A program made the position numbers and the translations under genes. A DNA stretch of 64,000 bases from Platerodrilus igneus (lineage: Eukaryota; Arthropoda; Insecta; Coleoptera; Lycidae): contig JARFIW010001255.1 of assembly GCA_036346225.1 (NCBI GenBank), forward strand, positions 558,001-622,000, given 5' to 3'. The notes under the pieces are model-generated. The model was not told the DNA's origin and did no database searches. It was given only the letters and a program-made list of their open reading frames with translations. Positions 10,952 to 22,576 of the stretch are shown here, in pieces (within the stretch, counting starts at the first letter, position 1; the number at the start of each line of letters is the position of its first letter).

Positions 10952-12958
10952 TGTTACGTTAATTAGCGGCTGCTTCGTTGAGCGCCAAAAATCTATGCGA
11001 CGTTATTATCGGGGCAGCCACGTTGGTTCGTCAATTTTATGCTACGTTGGCTCGTGGCCGTACGTAACACAAAGAAAAATAAAGAAAGGACCGGGCTCAA
11101 TTGAAGAGTAAGGGGGGATGTAGAAAGCAGACCAACATATAAGGTACGCGGCTGTAAGGAATTAGTAACAGTACCTGCAATAGAAAAATTAGAATAGTAA
11201 ACCTGGAAAAAAAACAAATTTGTCCTGCAAACCTGAAACAAAGAAAAAGCATAGCATACGGATTAAGTATAAATTGTTCAGTACTTTGTAGAATAAAAAA
11301 AAACTGTTGGGATAATCTATATAATATAACAATGTTAAAAGCAATATAACAAATCTTTAGTACAAAGTGAAGTAATATTGGGGAGTAGCAGAAACGTTTC
11401 CTCACACACCAATTAGACATAAAGCAGACAAAACTTTAACAAAATATAAATAGGTGAACACAATTAATATGAGTAGTCCAGTAGTATTGATTTTTCTCTT
11501 TTTTTTCTTTTATTTAAAATAGCATGCAAGTCTATGGTAAAAGGTATCAGAACGCCAAAGGTATGGCAAAGCAACGGACAGGTATTTAAAGTAAAAACAA
11601 GTAGGAAATAGTTCAACTTACAAACAGTCCTTCAGCAACGCTTCCTCGCAATTGAATGTGGGATTCCCGACGTCCTGCACTAACGAAGCACTGTACCCTT
11701 GACTGTGAGGGTGTGGATGGAATTTCTCACACTTTACACTAATCACGCCTACGTATTTCACTGGTGTTAGCAGCAGACATTATCATGCTGGTGGAACTAC
11801 GTAACATCGATAAATCTCTTGTTAATTCTATTTCCTGAGACAATAATTTTGAAAGATTTTGTAACACAAATTGTAAAGAAAAATAGTAATAAAAATTTAG
11901 AGTCACGGGCTTTCAAGGCACGACGTAATGCATTAAACTAACAGTAACGTGAAGCGTTTTATTTGCTACCTATGGTAACAAAGGAAAAGCTAATGCTTTT
12001 GCATAACCAAATTCGCGCAAACAAAGCTCTATTTTAGATTCGTTGGGGTTAGAAAATTCAGGAACTACAGTACCAACTGTCTTTAAAAGTGAATGAGATA
12101 CCTGTTCATAAGAAGCAACCTCTTTTTTTTCTACTATACCTGCTACAACTGTATCACCATTTTTAGAAACACTCAAGTTTTAAAACTGTGTTTGAATAAA
12201 CCAAAGTATGCACTACTCTGATAAGAAAAGGAGGTCACGAAAACTAGATCGCACACAGTTCAAATATAGCAAGACAAATCCACAAAAAAACACAATTAGT
12301 AAAGCGACGGTATCACTAAGTCAATCTTCCGTAAAAACAACCACGTGCGGTCGGGTTTTCCAAGTTCTACGACTTTTATTTCTAACAGAAAAGCAACAAA
12401 ACAATTTGTCGTGCAACGCGTAATCACTAAGTCAATGTTCCGTAAACCTTTATTTTACAAGAAAAACAACTAAAGACACAATCAGCAAAGCAACGCGTAT
12501 CACTCAAAGTACTTAATATACCGGAACCAAGAACAAAAACCGACTACGCATCTGTTCATAACAACTCGTTGTTATTACCACCGCACTTCTTGTCAATCCA
12601 ACACGTTACATCTAAAAGCATACCTCTTTCAAAGGTAATCAGAACTACACTTCTTATCTGTTTATATTTAGACTCGTATATCCACATAAGGAACAACATT
12701 TATACGAATAGCAATTTATCATTAATTCCAAGCGGTTTGTAATTTTCACTAAGTTGGAAAACAATTTACGAATAATTCTATTTAAAATTCATTCATTGCA
12801 ATGTGTTTATTAATGAAAACCAATTTTCAATTAAACCATCTTTTAAAAGTAATACCCGCGAGTTAAATTGCATACAATATAGAACTAGTAGTTGCAGAAA
12901 TGTAATTACGAATTGGGAAAAAGGCGTAAAAGGTTAAGCTGTAAAAATGCCCGTTACA
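10952..12958 (-). repeat. 5' LTR of outer element
   Basis: The right boundary at 12958 (CCCGTTACA) is fixed by comparison with 1398. The left boundary (TGTTACG at 10952) is inferred from primer-site position and TG/CA ends, because the matching part of the other LTR is outside the window. A second 'gcgccaaaaat' at about 10977 makes the exact end uncertain. Confidence 0.7.
11970..12176 (-). CDS. Unrecognised 68-codon open frame inside LTR
   Basis: The frame has ordinary protein-like composition (mixed hydrophobic and charged residues, no low complexity) but lacks an ATG start; it opens at TTG just after a TAA. The other LTR copy carries an extra T in a homopolymer that breaks the frame. It matches no family I recognise. 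It could be a relic of a captured exon or chance. Confidence 0.2.
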   Translation of the reverse strand: MSVSKNGDTVVAGIVEKKEVASYEQVSHSLLKTVGTVVPEFSNPNESKIELCLREFGYAKALAFPLLP

Positions 12959-14040
12959 AAACTATTAGTATTTGTAATTAATTGTTGGCTTATAGCCGTG
13001 AATTTCAGCATCGCTTTCTGTGTATAACTGAAAAAAGTTAAAACACTACACTATCAGATATGATTGACAAAAATGTTAAACGTAATACAAAATTAGGTGG
13101 ATGAATGGCTGTGTATATAAATTAGTATATCTTTCCAATTGTAATCAACCGTGCAAGTAGCGAAATTGGCTAACGCTTCAGCGATCAAAGCCGTAGGTTA
13201 TAGGTTCAAATTCTATTAGGGACTTTGCATTCTGCATCTTTCAATTACTAGCTCGATTTGAAATGATAATTTAGGCTTTGCATAAAAGTCTAAGCAATTA
13301 TTTCATCTTATTAGCTAATATAACATTAAAAACCAATTACTATTATTTGCAATTAATAGTTGACTTATAGCCATAAATTTCGGCTTCGCTTTCTGTGTAT
13401 ATCTGACATAAGTGAGCAACTTAACACTATCAGATATGATTGACAAAAATTTCAAACATAAAGAAAGCGGGTGTATGTATGGTTACGTACATGATTTAGA
13501 TTTGTATATCTTTCTAATAGTCATCACCAGTCTGGGTAAAGCGTTGGTTTACGTATATGCAATCAAAGCTGAAGATTAAGGGTTCAAATCCTCTTCCTCA
13601 AAATATTCCTAAAAATATTAGCTCTATTTGAAATGATTATTTAGGCTTTGCCTGAAGTCTAGGTTACTAATTTTGCTAATTAACTAACAGAATATTGAAA
13701 ATCACTTTGCTTTATCAAACCACTAATATTTGTAATTAATTGTTGGCATATAGCCGTTAATTCGAACGTCGTTTCCTGTGTTATTTGACACAACTAAAGG
13801 AAAAATTGACAGTGTCAGATATGGTTGGCAGAAATGTCGAAAGTAATTGATAGTTAGCTTGATAAATAGTTGCGTATACAAATTGGATTTTCATATTTTT
13901 CCAATTGTAAACACTAGTACAGGTGGCGCAATTGGTTAGCGCAGCAGCAATCAAAGTCAGAGGTTACAAATTCGGATCCTATCCATGAAAACTGTGACAC
14001 TCAATGTCAACTTAGTTGGATTGATTTCAAATTATATATT
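12959..14040 (+). repeat. Three tandem diverged tRNA-like (SINE-type) units
   Basis: Three units start near 12960, 13338 and 13720. Each runs 'accactaatatttgtaatt'-like DNA, a 'cagatatg.ttg.c.aaaa' block, then a tRNA-like segment. The third is best preserved: 'ggtggcgcaattggttagcgc' resembles a Pol III A box of tRNA-Asn type, followed about 30 nt later by a degenerate B box. The second retains 'gggttcaaatcc', a near-perfect B box. Units diverge too much to be recent. They could be tandem SINE dimers/trimers or decayed tRNA genes with flanks. Confidence 0.6.
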
Positions 14041-14690
14041 TTAATTTGGGGGAAAGTTATGTTATTATAGGTTATAAAAAAATTCATGTTGAATCATCTC
14101 ATAGACATTCAACATTCTAAACACGATAAAGCCTCCAAATATGTAGATATCTATTTGTATAAAAAACATACTTGCGAAACGACCGTATAAAAAATATTGA
14201 TGCGATAAAGTGGTCACGAGAGGTTATTGAACACCCAAATTCTTTGAAAAAATGCATCTAAAGGGAAGAAAACGAAAAAAATTAAGATTTCTCAATATTT
14301 AATTTTTCTACCCTGTATAAACATAAGCGTATTGCATTAACCTTAAAATAAAATGCCATTCATTTCACTCGCGTCATTACAAAACATAAAAGAAAGCCCT
14401 TTTATGTAATTAAATCTCGTGTGTTACATTTACTGCAAAGTATAAAAAAAAATCGTGAATCGAATATAAACTTACAAGTCTTATTTCTAAATTAATTCAC
14501 TTAAGCCGTGTGTACCTAAAATTACTCTTGGAAGATACCGTATCATTCTATTATTAGTAAAAACAAGTTTTATTTTAAGATATTAATACCACGCCAGTTA
14601 TTTCATCCGCGTTAAAAAGCTTCCACATTAATTAATTTTTGCAGACTTAAAAGGAGTTGCATGTACTTTTAAAATAGTAAATTGACTTTG
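14041..14690. other. No recognisable feature
   Basis: AT-rich DNA without a convincing frame, repeat or RNA. Confidence 0.5.
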
Positions 14691-14699
14691 TGTGTAGAT

Positions 14700-15830
14700 A
14701 GTATGAAAAGAAATTTAAAGAGATGAGTGAAACACTAATTTCGGGTTTGAATAAAACTAATAAAACCATGGAAGAAGTGAAAATTTGAAATTACAGGAAA
14801 GGAGGTACAAATTTTAGAGGATATGGATGACATCAAAGATGAAATTGTTCAAATAAAGGCGAATGAGTACACAAGTGTGAAAGAAATAATGCAAAAGTTA
14901 AAAAGTTAGATCAAAAAGTAACCGAAATAGAGGGAAGCTGCCGAGCTGGATTCAAAACATTTAGAAATGACTTGGGAAAACTCAAAACAGACGTGGAAAA
15001 TAAGTGTGAACACTTAGAAAAGGTTTAAAAATATTCATGTTGGGGAACCGACGAAATAGAGTACATCTGGTGTTCCGTTGCAACAACATTCGAGATTTTA
15101 TGGTGATGATAAACTTAACCCTAAGATATTCTTAAATAACAAAAATTTTAATACAAAGGAGTTGGGATGGACAAATCAAGCTAAATATCATGAGGTCCAT
15201 GTTGAAAGGTAGTGCAGAAATTTGGTTTGGACTGATTGAATTTGAATTTAGTTCTTTTAAAGATTTCGTGTTTAAATTTTTAAAACATTTCTAGAGAGAC
15301 AACCGGCAATTTCAAGTTAGAGATAATTTACTGTACAAGTACACTTTTGATTCAGGCATGATAAGGGAGTTATATGCCATCAAGAAATTTAGCGTTGCCA
15401 AACAACTTGATCTTCCTTTAGAAAACAAGCAAATTATAAAATATATAGCTGGTCACTTCGAGACAGAAGTAAGGTAATGCATCGCCTGACAAAAGAGAGT
15501 AGATAGAGATATATTTTCACGATATGATGAGATGAATCTACCAAGAAGGATGGAGACAGGACCAAGAAACGAGCCCATGAATGCATTTAGGTTCCAAAGG
15601 AATAATGGACAGGAGAGGTATCCAGGTAGAACGTCTGAAAGAGGGAATATCTAGAGAAATAATTGGAATAGAAAAATGCCATCAGAAGAGACGAGGGAGG
15701 GAAGAATAATGAATCCGTACCATTGAGAATAGAACCGTAACCCAAGCAAGAAAGAATGTGACAAATTTACAAAAAGATGGCATGAATAATAACAACGATA
15801 GTAGAAGGACGTATGCATCTTAAGATAACG
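14700..15830 (+). pseudogene. gag: gag pseudogene, plus copy of inverted pair
   Basis: Broken frames encode pieces matching the minus-strand gag next door and the gag at 37885-39275: an 'ILEDMDDIK' coiled-coil segment, then 'QHSRFYGDDKLNPKIFLNN', a capsid-like 'FKDFVFKFLKHF', 'RELYAIKKFSVAKQLDLP' and a basic, R/G/N-rich C-terminal tail. Many frameshifts and stops. It lacks adjacent LTRs or primer site. Confidence 0.6.
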
Positions 15831-15834
15831 TTGA

Positions 15835-16905
15835 AGATATTCCAAAAATACATATCTATCTACAATATTCTGTAAAAATATGCATTTGCTTACCTCCGTT
15901 TTAAAGTGTCCTGCTAAATATTTGGCAACACTAAATTTCTTTACAGCATACAACTCTCTTGTCATACCTGAATCGCTACTATACTTGCTCATAAGCAAAT
16001 TATTTCTAATTTTAAATTGCTGATTGCCTCAACAGAAATGTTTTAAATATTTAATAGCGAAATCTTTAAAGGAACTCAATTCATCTTCAATCAGTCCAGA
16101 CTAAATTTCGGCACTACCTTTTAATATAGACCTCGCAATACTTAACTTTGTTTGATCATCCCAACTCCCTTGTATTAAAGTTTTTAGATTATATAAAAAT
16201 ATTTTAGGGTTAAGTTTATCCTCGTAAAATTTCGAATGTTGTTCCAATAGAACATTGTTTAGACTCCATTTCATCCGTTCCCCAACATGAATATTTTTAA
16301 CTCTATCTTCTAAATTCTCAAGCTTATTTTCAAAATTCCTCAAGTCTTTTTTGAATGTTTTAAGCCCAGCTTGACAACTCTCCTCGATTTCGTTTACCTC
16401 TCGTTCTAAAATTTTTATTTTCCCATTAGTATATTTCTCACTTCCGTCTTGATTCGCCTTTATTTGAACAATTTCTTTTTTAATGTCATCCATATCCTCT
16501 AAAATTTGTACCACTTTTTCTCTAATTTCAAATTTCATTTCTTTAATGATTTTGTTAGTTTATTTTAAGCCCGAAGTTAGTATTTCACTTATCTCTTTAA
16601 CTGTTCTTTTATTTTTTTCACTTTCTAATCTTGCATTTTCGCCATATTTTCTCCAAATTCCGCTTGCAACTTTTATCAAACTTTCGCTTATTTCTTTCAT
16701 ACTTTCTTTTTGTTCTTACATATTTTGTTTTAGACCTAATAAAAGAACCGTCGTTTTTGATTCCTGAGTCTCTCCTATACTCTGATCATCCTTTATCTCA
16801 CGACTCTCCCTTTTCGCTTCTTCCACATAGACACCTTCCTGCGAATCAATTTCTACTCCCTCGCTCTTAAACTTTCACGAACTTTTACCATCCTATCAGC
16901 CATAC
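15835..16905 (-). pseudogene. gag: gag pseudogene, minus copy of inverted pair
   Basis: The minus strand starts with ATG at about 16905 (MADRMVKVRESL), has a frame break, then an intact 145-codon part (16538-16101) rich in heptad-like charged residues (coiled coil), then capsid-type 'KFYEDKLNPKIFLYN' and 'KLSIARSILKGSAEI'. A last piece (15998-15830) includes 'RELYAVKKFSVAKYL' and 'NIVDRYVFLEYLQRY'. It meets the plus copy tail to tail near 15832. Confidence 0.65.
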
Positions 16906-17176
16906 TGAAAATCAATCAGATATTATAAAGAAAAAACTCCAAAAAATGCAACGAGACAAGAAACTCTAATTTTCAGACGACTTAATCGAGCCCTAGGTTA
17001 GGATGCCGCTAAAAGAGGTCATGTGATACGGCCGAATCGGGGTGTTAGCTTGAGACGACTTAGGTACAACAATGGGAAATTTAAAATTATTATCTTAGCT
17101 TCCTTTTCTTTTCTTTGCCTGACTAACTCAACGGAAGTTTTACTACAGAATGAAATAAAACAGCAATCTCAAGAAA
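16906..17176. other. No recognisable feature
   Basis: Short spacer. Contains 'gacgacttaatcga', which recurs at about 18447, too short to interpret. Confidence 0.4.

Positions 17177-17234
<58 letters not shown>
17177..17234. repeat. (CA)n(TA)n microsatellite
   Basis: About 11 CA followed by about 18 TA dinucleotides. Confidence 0.97.
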
Positions 17235-17236
<2 letters not shown>

Positions 17237-17237
<1 letters not shown>

Positions 17238-18869
17238 AAACATTTTTCTTTTATACAAAACAGTTTATAAAGCAATTCACAGATACAGTTCATACACAAA
17301 ATGATTAAAATTCATACCTAATCATTGCTAACAGATACACACTTCTTTTTATTTAATAAGCGAATAATCTATCCATCCCTTATTCGCACGCTTGTAAGGG
17401 CGATTGGTCAATAAACCTTGACAGAAAATCTATTTAGTAAAGGTTAAAATACCTCGAACTTCGAATTTAAAATTTGCAGTAAATTATCCTTACACAAATA
17501 ATAAAATGAGAACTTATTCTAAATCTAAATTACAAAATATTCAATTATTTTTTACCAATTAACAAACAAAGAACCAAAGTTCTATACTTGCGAAAATAGC
17601 GCTTATCAGAATTTGATTTCCATCGTAATTAATGGTATTAAATACTAACTGATTCCATTTTAAATTGACGTTAAAATCCCAGTGTACAATTGTCGATATT
17701 AGCTTAAAACTCCATCAGTTTGCAAAGTGCATCAATTGATTTTAGCAATAACTCTTGTATCGAAGTATGTTCACTCTTCATTGCATTTTACAAAATACTC
17801 ATGTTACATTTAATAAGTTCTATGCTTGCAACTACTCAAACGTAGTCATTTACAGAATTCATTTCTGCTCTATAGTTTACATAACGAATGACGACTCGCA
17901 AATAATCTTCAATGTTACATGTTACTTGGCTTTAAAAGGAATCAAACGCAAATTACATCTTGATTTGAGACTTATAGGCTTTACACGTTTTCTCTTATCT
18001 GGTTTATAGGCTTTACTTGTCTTAATACGTTCTATGGATGTATTCATTCATATCGTAAAGACTATTACCTGTCGTTTAAGATTTGTGCGTTTATTTACAA
18101 CCTGAGTTTTATACTGTGATGTTTTCGTATTCTACCTTCGATCAGTTATAAGTGTGATCCTATACAAACTATAACGAAAACAAAGGGAGCTTAAGTTTTC
18201 TGTTTTTGAGATTATGGGTCAGGGTTAGAAATTCTAGAAAATGGCAAATAAGAGTAAGAAACCTAATTTTACAAAATGCCTGTGGATGCAATGAATGCGG
18301 GGTGAGATCTTTAATGTATTACAGGATGAAAATTTATTCGTAGGGTTAAATATATGAACGGTAGATGACAAAAAGGGCGCCACTATACTCTATCGTCTGA
18401 TTCAGATGTAACTGACTTTTTAGAGTCGGGTATAGAAACATCAAGACGACTTAATCGAACACAAGAGATATACAAGATACTTTGTAACGATATAAAGTAC
18501 TTACTAATTATTCAAGTAAACACTGTAATGCAAAGTCTCGCCTTGGATCTGTAACAAAGTATTATAACATAACCTAAAGCTCGGTTTGAACCTAAATTAT
18601 ATCACTCCTTAATGCTTTAAATTACTTTATATATTATAATCTTTTAAAAATAATAACCTCAAATTTAAAGATTTCTACTAACTTACGTTCTTTTATTTAC
18701 GGAGCATGAACAAAAGCATTCACATAGCATATATCGAAAATAATCATAAGAATTTTCTCTTGTTTAAATAAAATATTATATTTACATAAGTTATTATTGC
18801 AGCTGTAATAGGTTCATTATGAATGCGTTACATTAAAGTGTCATAAAGCAATCTTAAATAAGTGCAGTA

Positions 18870-18873
<4 letters not shown>
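17237..18873. other. No recognisable feature
   Basis: 1.6 kb of AT-rich DNA. Short open frames such as 17755-18009 have no family resemblance. Confidence 0.5.

Positions 18874-18900
<27 letters not shown>
18874..18900. repeat. (AT)n microsatellite at left end of repeat copy A
   Basis: Pure AT run directly before 'aatgctatga'. Confidence 0.95.
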
Positions 18901-18903
<3 letters not shown>

Positions 18904-19631
18904 GCTATGAGAATAGGGTAGTTTAAGGGTAGATTAAGTCATAGGGGGTCGTAGAGCAAATATAAACAACTTCAACTTTAAGAAAAGCAGATAATTCCAA
19001 AAACTATAAGAGTAAATTGGTCATTATACATAATGTTAATTAACAGGACATTGTATATAAAATATACGGAATTAAATGCAAGAGAACATAAATATGTCTA
19101 AATGTAGTTTACAAGTAAAGATAAAATTTTAAAAAGCAATAAATTGCATCAAAATTAAAACACCGAGAAGCATAGATATATTGGCATTGCAAATATTTAA
19201 CAATTGCGTCGAAAATATTAATAAATAATTCATTATTAGAAAATCGTTACGTAACTAGAAAAGAACACATTTATTCAGAAAACCAATATTCTGTGAAAAC
19301 AAATAAACACCAGACGGTTCAATTATATAATAATTTAACAAACATCAAATACGTGAGTTGATGAAAAGCCAAAAGTTGGAATTCCTCGAATAATACTGCA
19401 ATATGCTGAATGCGGACGTGACGAACAGAGCATTTATCGAAGATTTAAACTAAGTTATTTGTAAAAATTCCGAGTTCTGCTAGATAAGGCAAAAGTATCA
19501 GCCTAGGTTGTAAACTCGCCAATGAAAGCAATTGAAGGAAGAGCTTATATATACGATAGTAACGGAACGACATTTTAGTCTACATTCAACTGAGCAACGA
19601 CTATGTTCGAAGGTGTTAAAAATTCACGTAA
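18901..19631 (+). repeat. (AT)n-bounded repeat, copy A, left part
   Basis: Aligns by eye, inverted, to about 30870-32383. Shared blocks include the complement of 'cctggtgtttatttg' and a near-identical 'gtagtttaagggtag' next to the (AT)n end. The end 'AATGCTATGA' is the inverted counterpart of the right end 'TCATAGCAATTT' at about 26362-26372, so the repeat has roughly 10-bp terminal inverted repeats just inside (AT)n tracts. The BEL/Pao element splits this copy. No coding capacity. Confidence 0.65.
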
Positions 19632-19636
19632 CTAGT
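19632..19636. repeat. Target-site duplication CTAGT (left)
   Basis: Five bases repeated at 25444-25448, as expected for BEL/Pao insertions. Confidence 0.92.
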
Positions 19637-20040
19637 TGTATGCGCCTCTTGGAACGACAAGGGGCACAATTAGAAATTGCCTGGAGTGCAGTAGGCAGTA
19701 AACCAGGGTTTGTAAGGTAGACAGTGGACTGTATAGAGTAGAAGGAAATAAACATAGAATTGGAATACAAGTCACATAAATACTTAAAGCACTTACCGAA
19801 GCACAGACATCTGGAGCACTAACGCGGCACCTTTCAGTACTGTTTCTGGCCAGAGGTAAATAGGAACGGAGTCAGGAAATGGTTGTTTTAGGAAAGAGAT
19901 TAGAGAGTAATATTTAGAAATTGAATGAACACGTTCGCGTTCGCGGATGGTTGTTATTCGACTCTTTTAAATTATGGTATTCCTTATCTCGCCTGGCTTG
20001 ATAAAAAATATCACGTTGGGAGAGCGAAATGGCGCGAACA
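19637..20040 (-). repeat. BEL/Pao 3' LTR
   Basis: 404 bp, matches 25040-25443. A G-rich tract (complement of 'taaccgcccacca' at 20041) precedes it on the minus strand and fits a polypurine primer. Confidence 0.93.
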
Positions 20041-20243
20041 TAACCGCCCACCAAAAATGAACATTTTTTAAAAAGAGATATATTCGAAACTTGAAAAGAA
20101 AATTGTATTAGAACTGGGCATTTCCTCCCAGTAGTGGGCTACGGTTTACCCGCCGATGCTCGGGATAGAAAAAAGCAAAATAAAACGCGATTTTTTCTTA
20201 AAAAAAACTAAATCTAAGTTGGAGAAAGAAACAAGAACAAAAA

Positions 20244-21650
20244 TTAGTTTTCTAAAGGAAGGGGTATTATTTTATTTACCGGCCGAGTGAGGGAACCGTG
20301 GATGGTTTTTACCGACACCACGCGAACAACACCATCGCTACCGGGAAATAATTTAGTAGTAAGTTCGGAAACTAATTCCAAGTGAACTGCTCTCGTGCAC
20401 ATGCACACGAAAACACAAAGATATGATTTGAAAGAAGAAGCATTACGCCGAATGGAAGACTTAACAAGCAACGGTCCAGCAAAGTCAACTCCAACATGAG
20501 TAAAGGCACGAGTTAATTGTACACGGGACGGAGGCAAATTAGACATAATGGGTTGAGAAGGCTTGGAATTAAATCGGAAACATGGTATGCATTGATGTAT
20601 TCGTTGTCGTATTAACGATCGTGATCCTAAAATCCAGTATTTTCTTAGAATAAGAGCTTGTGTGGTAAGAGGTCCGGAATGCAAAGATAACGCATGATAG
20701 TGGTCGCAAATAAGTTTAGATAAAGCTGCCCTTTTAGGCAATAACAGAGGATGTTTGCTATCATAGCTCAATTGTGAATGCTGTAAGCGACCGCCCACCC
20801 TAAGCAAACCTAGAGTATCGATAAACGGCGATAATTTTCTAAAGGAGGCGGAGAGAGGTTTTTTATTTTTTATTTGCAACAATTCTACTGCAAAAAATTG
20901 TTGTTGAACAAGTTTCACGCATGTTTGTGATGCATTATGTAATTCATCACGTGAAATAGGACCTAGAATTTTTCCCATGGGGTGACGGCAATTATAAATA
21001 AAACGAATAATATATGCCGTTGCATATTGCAAGCGACTTAAAGAAGAAAAATTTCCCATGAATTCAGCAAAATCGCACTGTTCTAATGCAACCAGTAGTG
21101 TAGTAATTGATTTTAATTCAGGTACTTTACTCAAAGGAACAAAAGAATAGTTGAGGTTAAAACAAACATCCTTTAAATTAGATGCACCTTTCCACCACAA
21201 ATCGTGGCGTAATAATTGAAAAGGGGTGAGTCCACGAGAAGCGACGTCAGCGGGGTTAAGTTTTCCGGAAACATGGCTCCATTGATCAATGGAGGTATAT
21301 TCTAGAATTTGGCTTACTCGATTTCCCACAAAAGGTTTTAACAAATATGTAGGTGTACGCAACCATCTAAGTACGACTTGAGAGTCTGAATAAAGTTTAG
21401 TTTCCAAAATAGGGTATGGAAATTTATTTGAACGCATAGAATGAATTAATTTGGCTAATAAAAGAGCTCCAGAAAGTTCTAAGCGTGGGATAGTAAGATG
21501 CTTTAGAGGAGCAACCTTGCTCTTGGCTTGTAAAAGATTACAATCTACAGATTTATCATTAACAACATACAAGTAGACATAAGCGCCGTATCCCCTTTCG
21601 CTTGCATCGCAAAATCCTAGCAATCGATAAGTGCCGTGAAAATGAGACAA
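20244..21650 (-). pseudogene. pol: BEL/Pao RNase H and truncated integrase
   Basis: 468 codons. The N-terminal part has RNase-H-like 'GFCDASERGYGAYVY' and 'LYSDSQVVLRWL'. The middle has 'WSHVSGKLNPADVASRGL' and the integrase zinc-binding pattern ending 'CIPCFRF'. The integrase core opens with 'THVGVDFAGPLLV' and 'TRAVHLELVSELTTK', then jumps directly to a C-terminal 'GSDGVVRVVSVKT...RPVNKIIPLP' block. Around 300 residues with the rest of the catalytic core (later Asp and Glu) are missing in frame, judged against the normal BEL layout. Integration function is therefore lost. Confidence 0.88.
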
Positions 21651-22576
21651 AATACGAGGAATTTTAGCTGGGATAACATAGTAATTTGGTTACAAAAGCC
21701 TTGCCATTCCTGACACCACTTATGATCAGGGGTATCATCCCAATCAATTTGTTGAACCCAAAGTCGTTGTAACATATGCTTTACTACAAATATTACGGGA
21801 GTTAACCACCCTAAAGGGTCGAATATGCGGGCCATATAAGAAAGTACAGAGCGTTTTGTAAATTCACCTTTAAAGGGTATCACGTTATAAGTGAACACGT
21901 CTATTCCAGGGTTCCAGACTAAACCTAGTATCTTTATACCACTAACGTCATCAGAGAAAGGAATTAGAGTTTCTAATTCAGTTTGTTCGAAATCCTGTAA
22001 CAATTCCTCAGAGTTACTAGACCATTTGCGCAAATCAAACTGGCCTAGAGAAAGAAGTTTTACTAGCTCGTGCTGTAGTTGCTTCGCTTCAGTAATACTT
22101 TCAGCACCGCTAATTACGTCATCCATATAGGTATGATACATAATAGCTTCAGAAGCCAGGGGGTAAGAGTTCCCTTCGTCTATAACTAATTGCCGAAGAA
22201 CTCTTTGAGCTAAGAATGCGGAAGGAGCTAAACCATATGTAAGAGTTCTAAGCTCGTACTCAGAAATGTTGTCTTGTGGAGTTGGTCTCCAAAATATATG
22301 CTGAAATTGACAATCTTGCTTACGAAGTAAGATCTGCCGGTACATCATGCGAATGTCCGCACAAACAGCAATTTTATGCGATCTAAATGTATTTATTATA
22401 TCTGGTAAATTGCACTGTAATTTGGGACCAGCATATAATCTATTGTTGAGAGAAAGACCTACTGAATCCACGGCAGATCCATTAAAAACAACGCGTAGTT
22501 TGGTAGTACTACTTGTTAGTTTCGAGATGGCATGATGTGGTAAAATATAATCGGATGGATTTTCGGCTAAAATCAT
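21617..22576 (-). pseudogene. pol: BEL/Pao reverse transcriptase
   Basis: 319 codons of the RT: 'TTKLRVVFNGSA', 'CADIRMMYRQILL', 'LTYGLAPSAFLAQRVLRQL' and the catalytic 'YHTYMDDVISGA' (YMDD). 'GWLTPVIFVVKHMLQRLW' marks the connection region. It is one frame off from both the protease frame upstream and the RNase H frame downstream (breaks near 22575 and 21650). Confidence 0.9.

Larger units (their letters stand above)
1..12958 (-). mobile_element. Outer pol-less LTR retrotransposon (left end cut)
   Basis: A direct repeat (1-1398 and about 11564-12958) brackets an internal region, and a tRNA-Lys primer site at 10927-10944 reads on the minus strand, so the 5' LTR is on the right and the 3' LTR runs off the left edge. 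The LTR starts TGTAACGGGC on the minus strand. A purine tract (complement of 1399-1408) precedes the 3' LTR. After removing the nested element at 2000-9618, only about 1.9 kb of internal sequence remains and it shows no gag, protease or reverse transcriptase. It looks like a non-autonomous LTR element needing proteins from a relative. The left target-site duplication lies outside the window. Confidence 0.8.

Noticed and set aside
16977..18460. Repeat 'gacgacttaatcga' at about 16977 and 18447 as element ends
   Set aside because: Only 14 bases, no matching flanks or target duplications.
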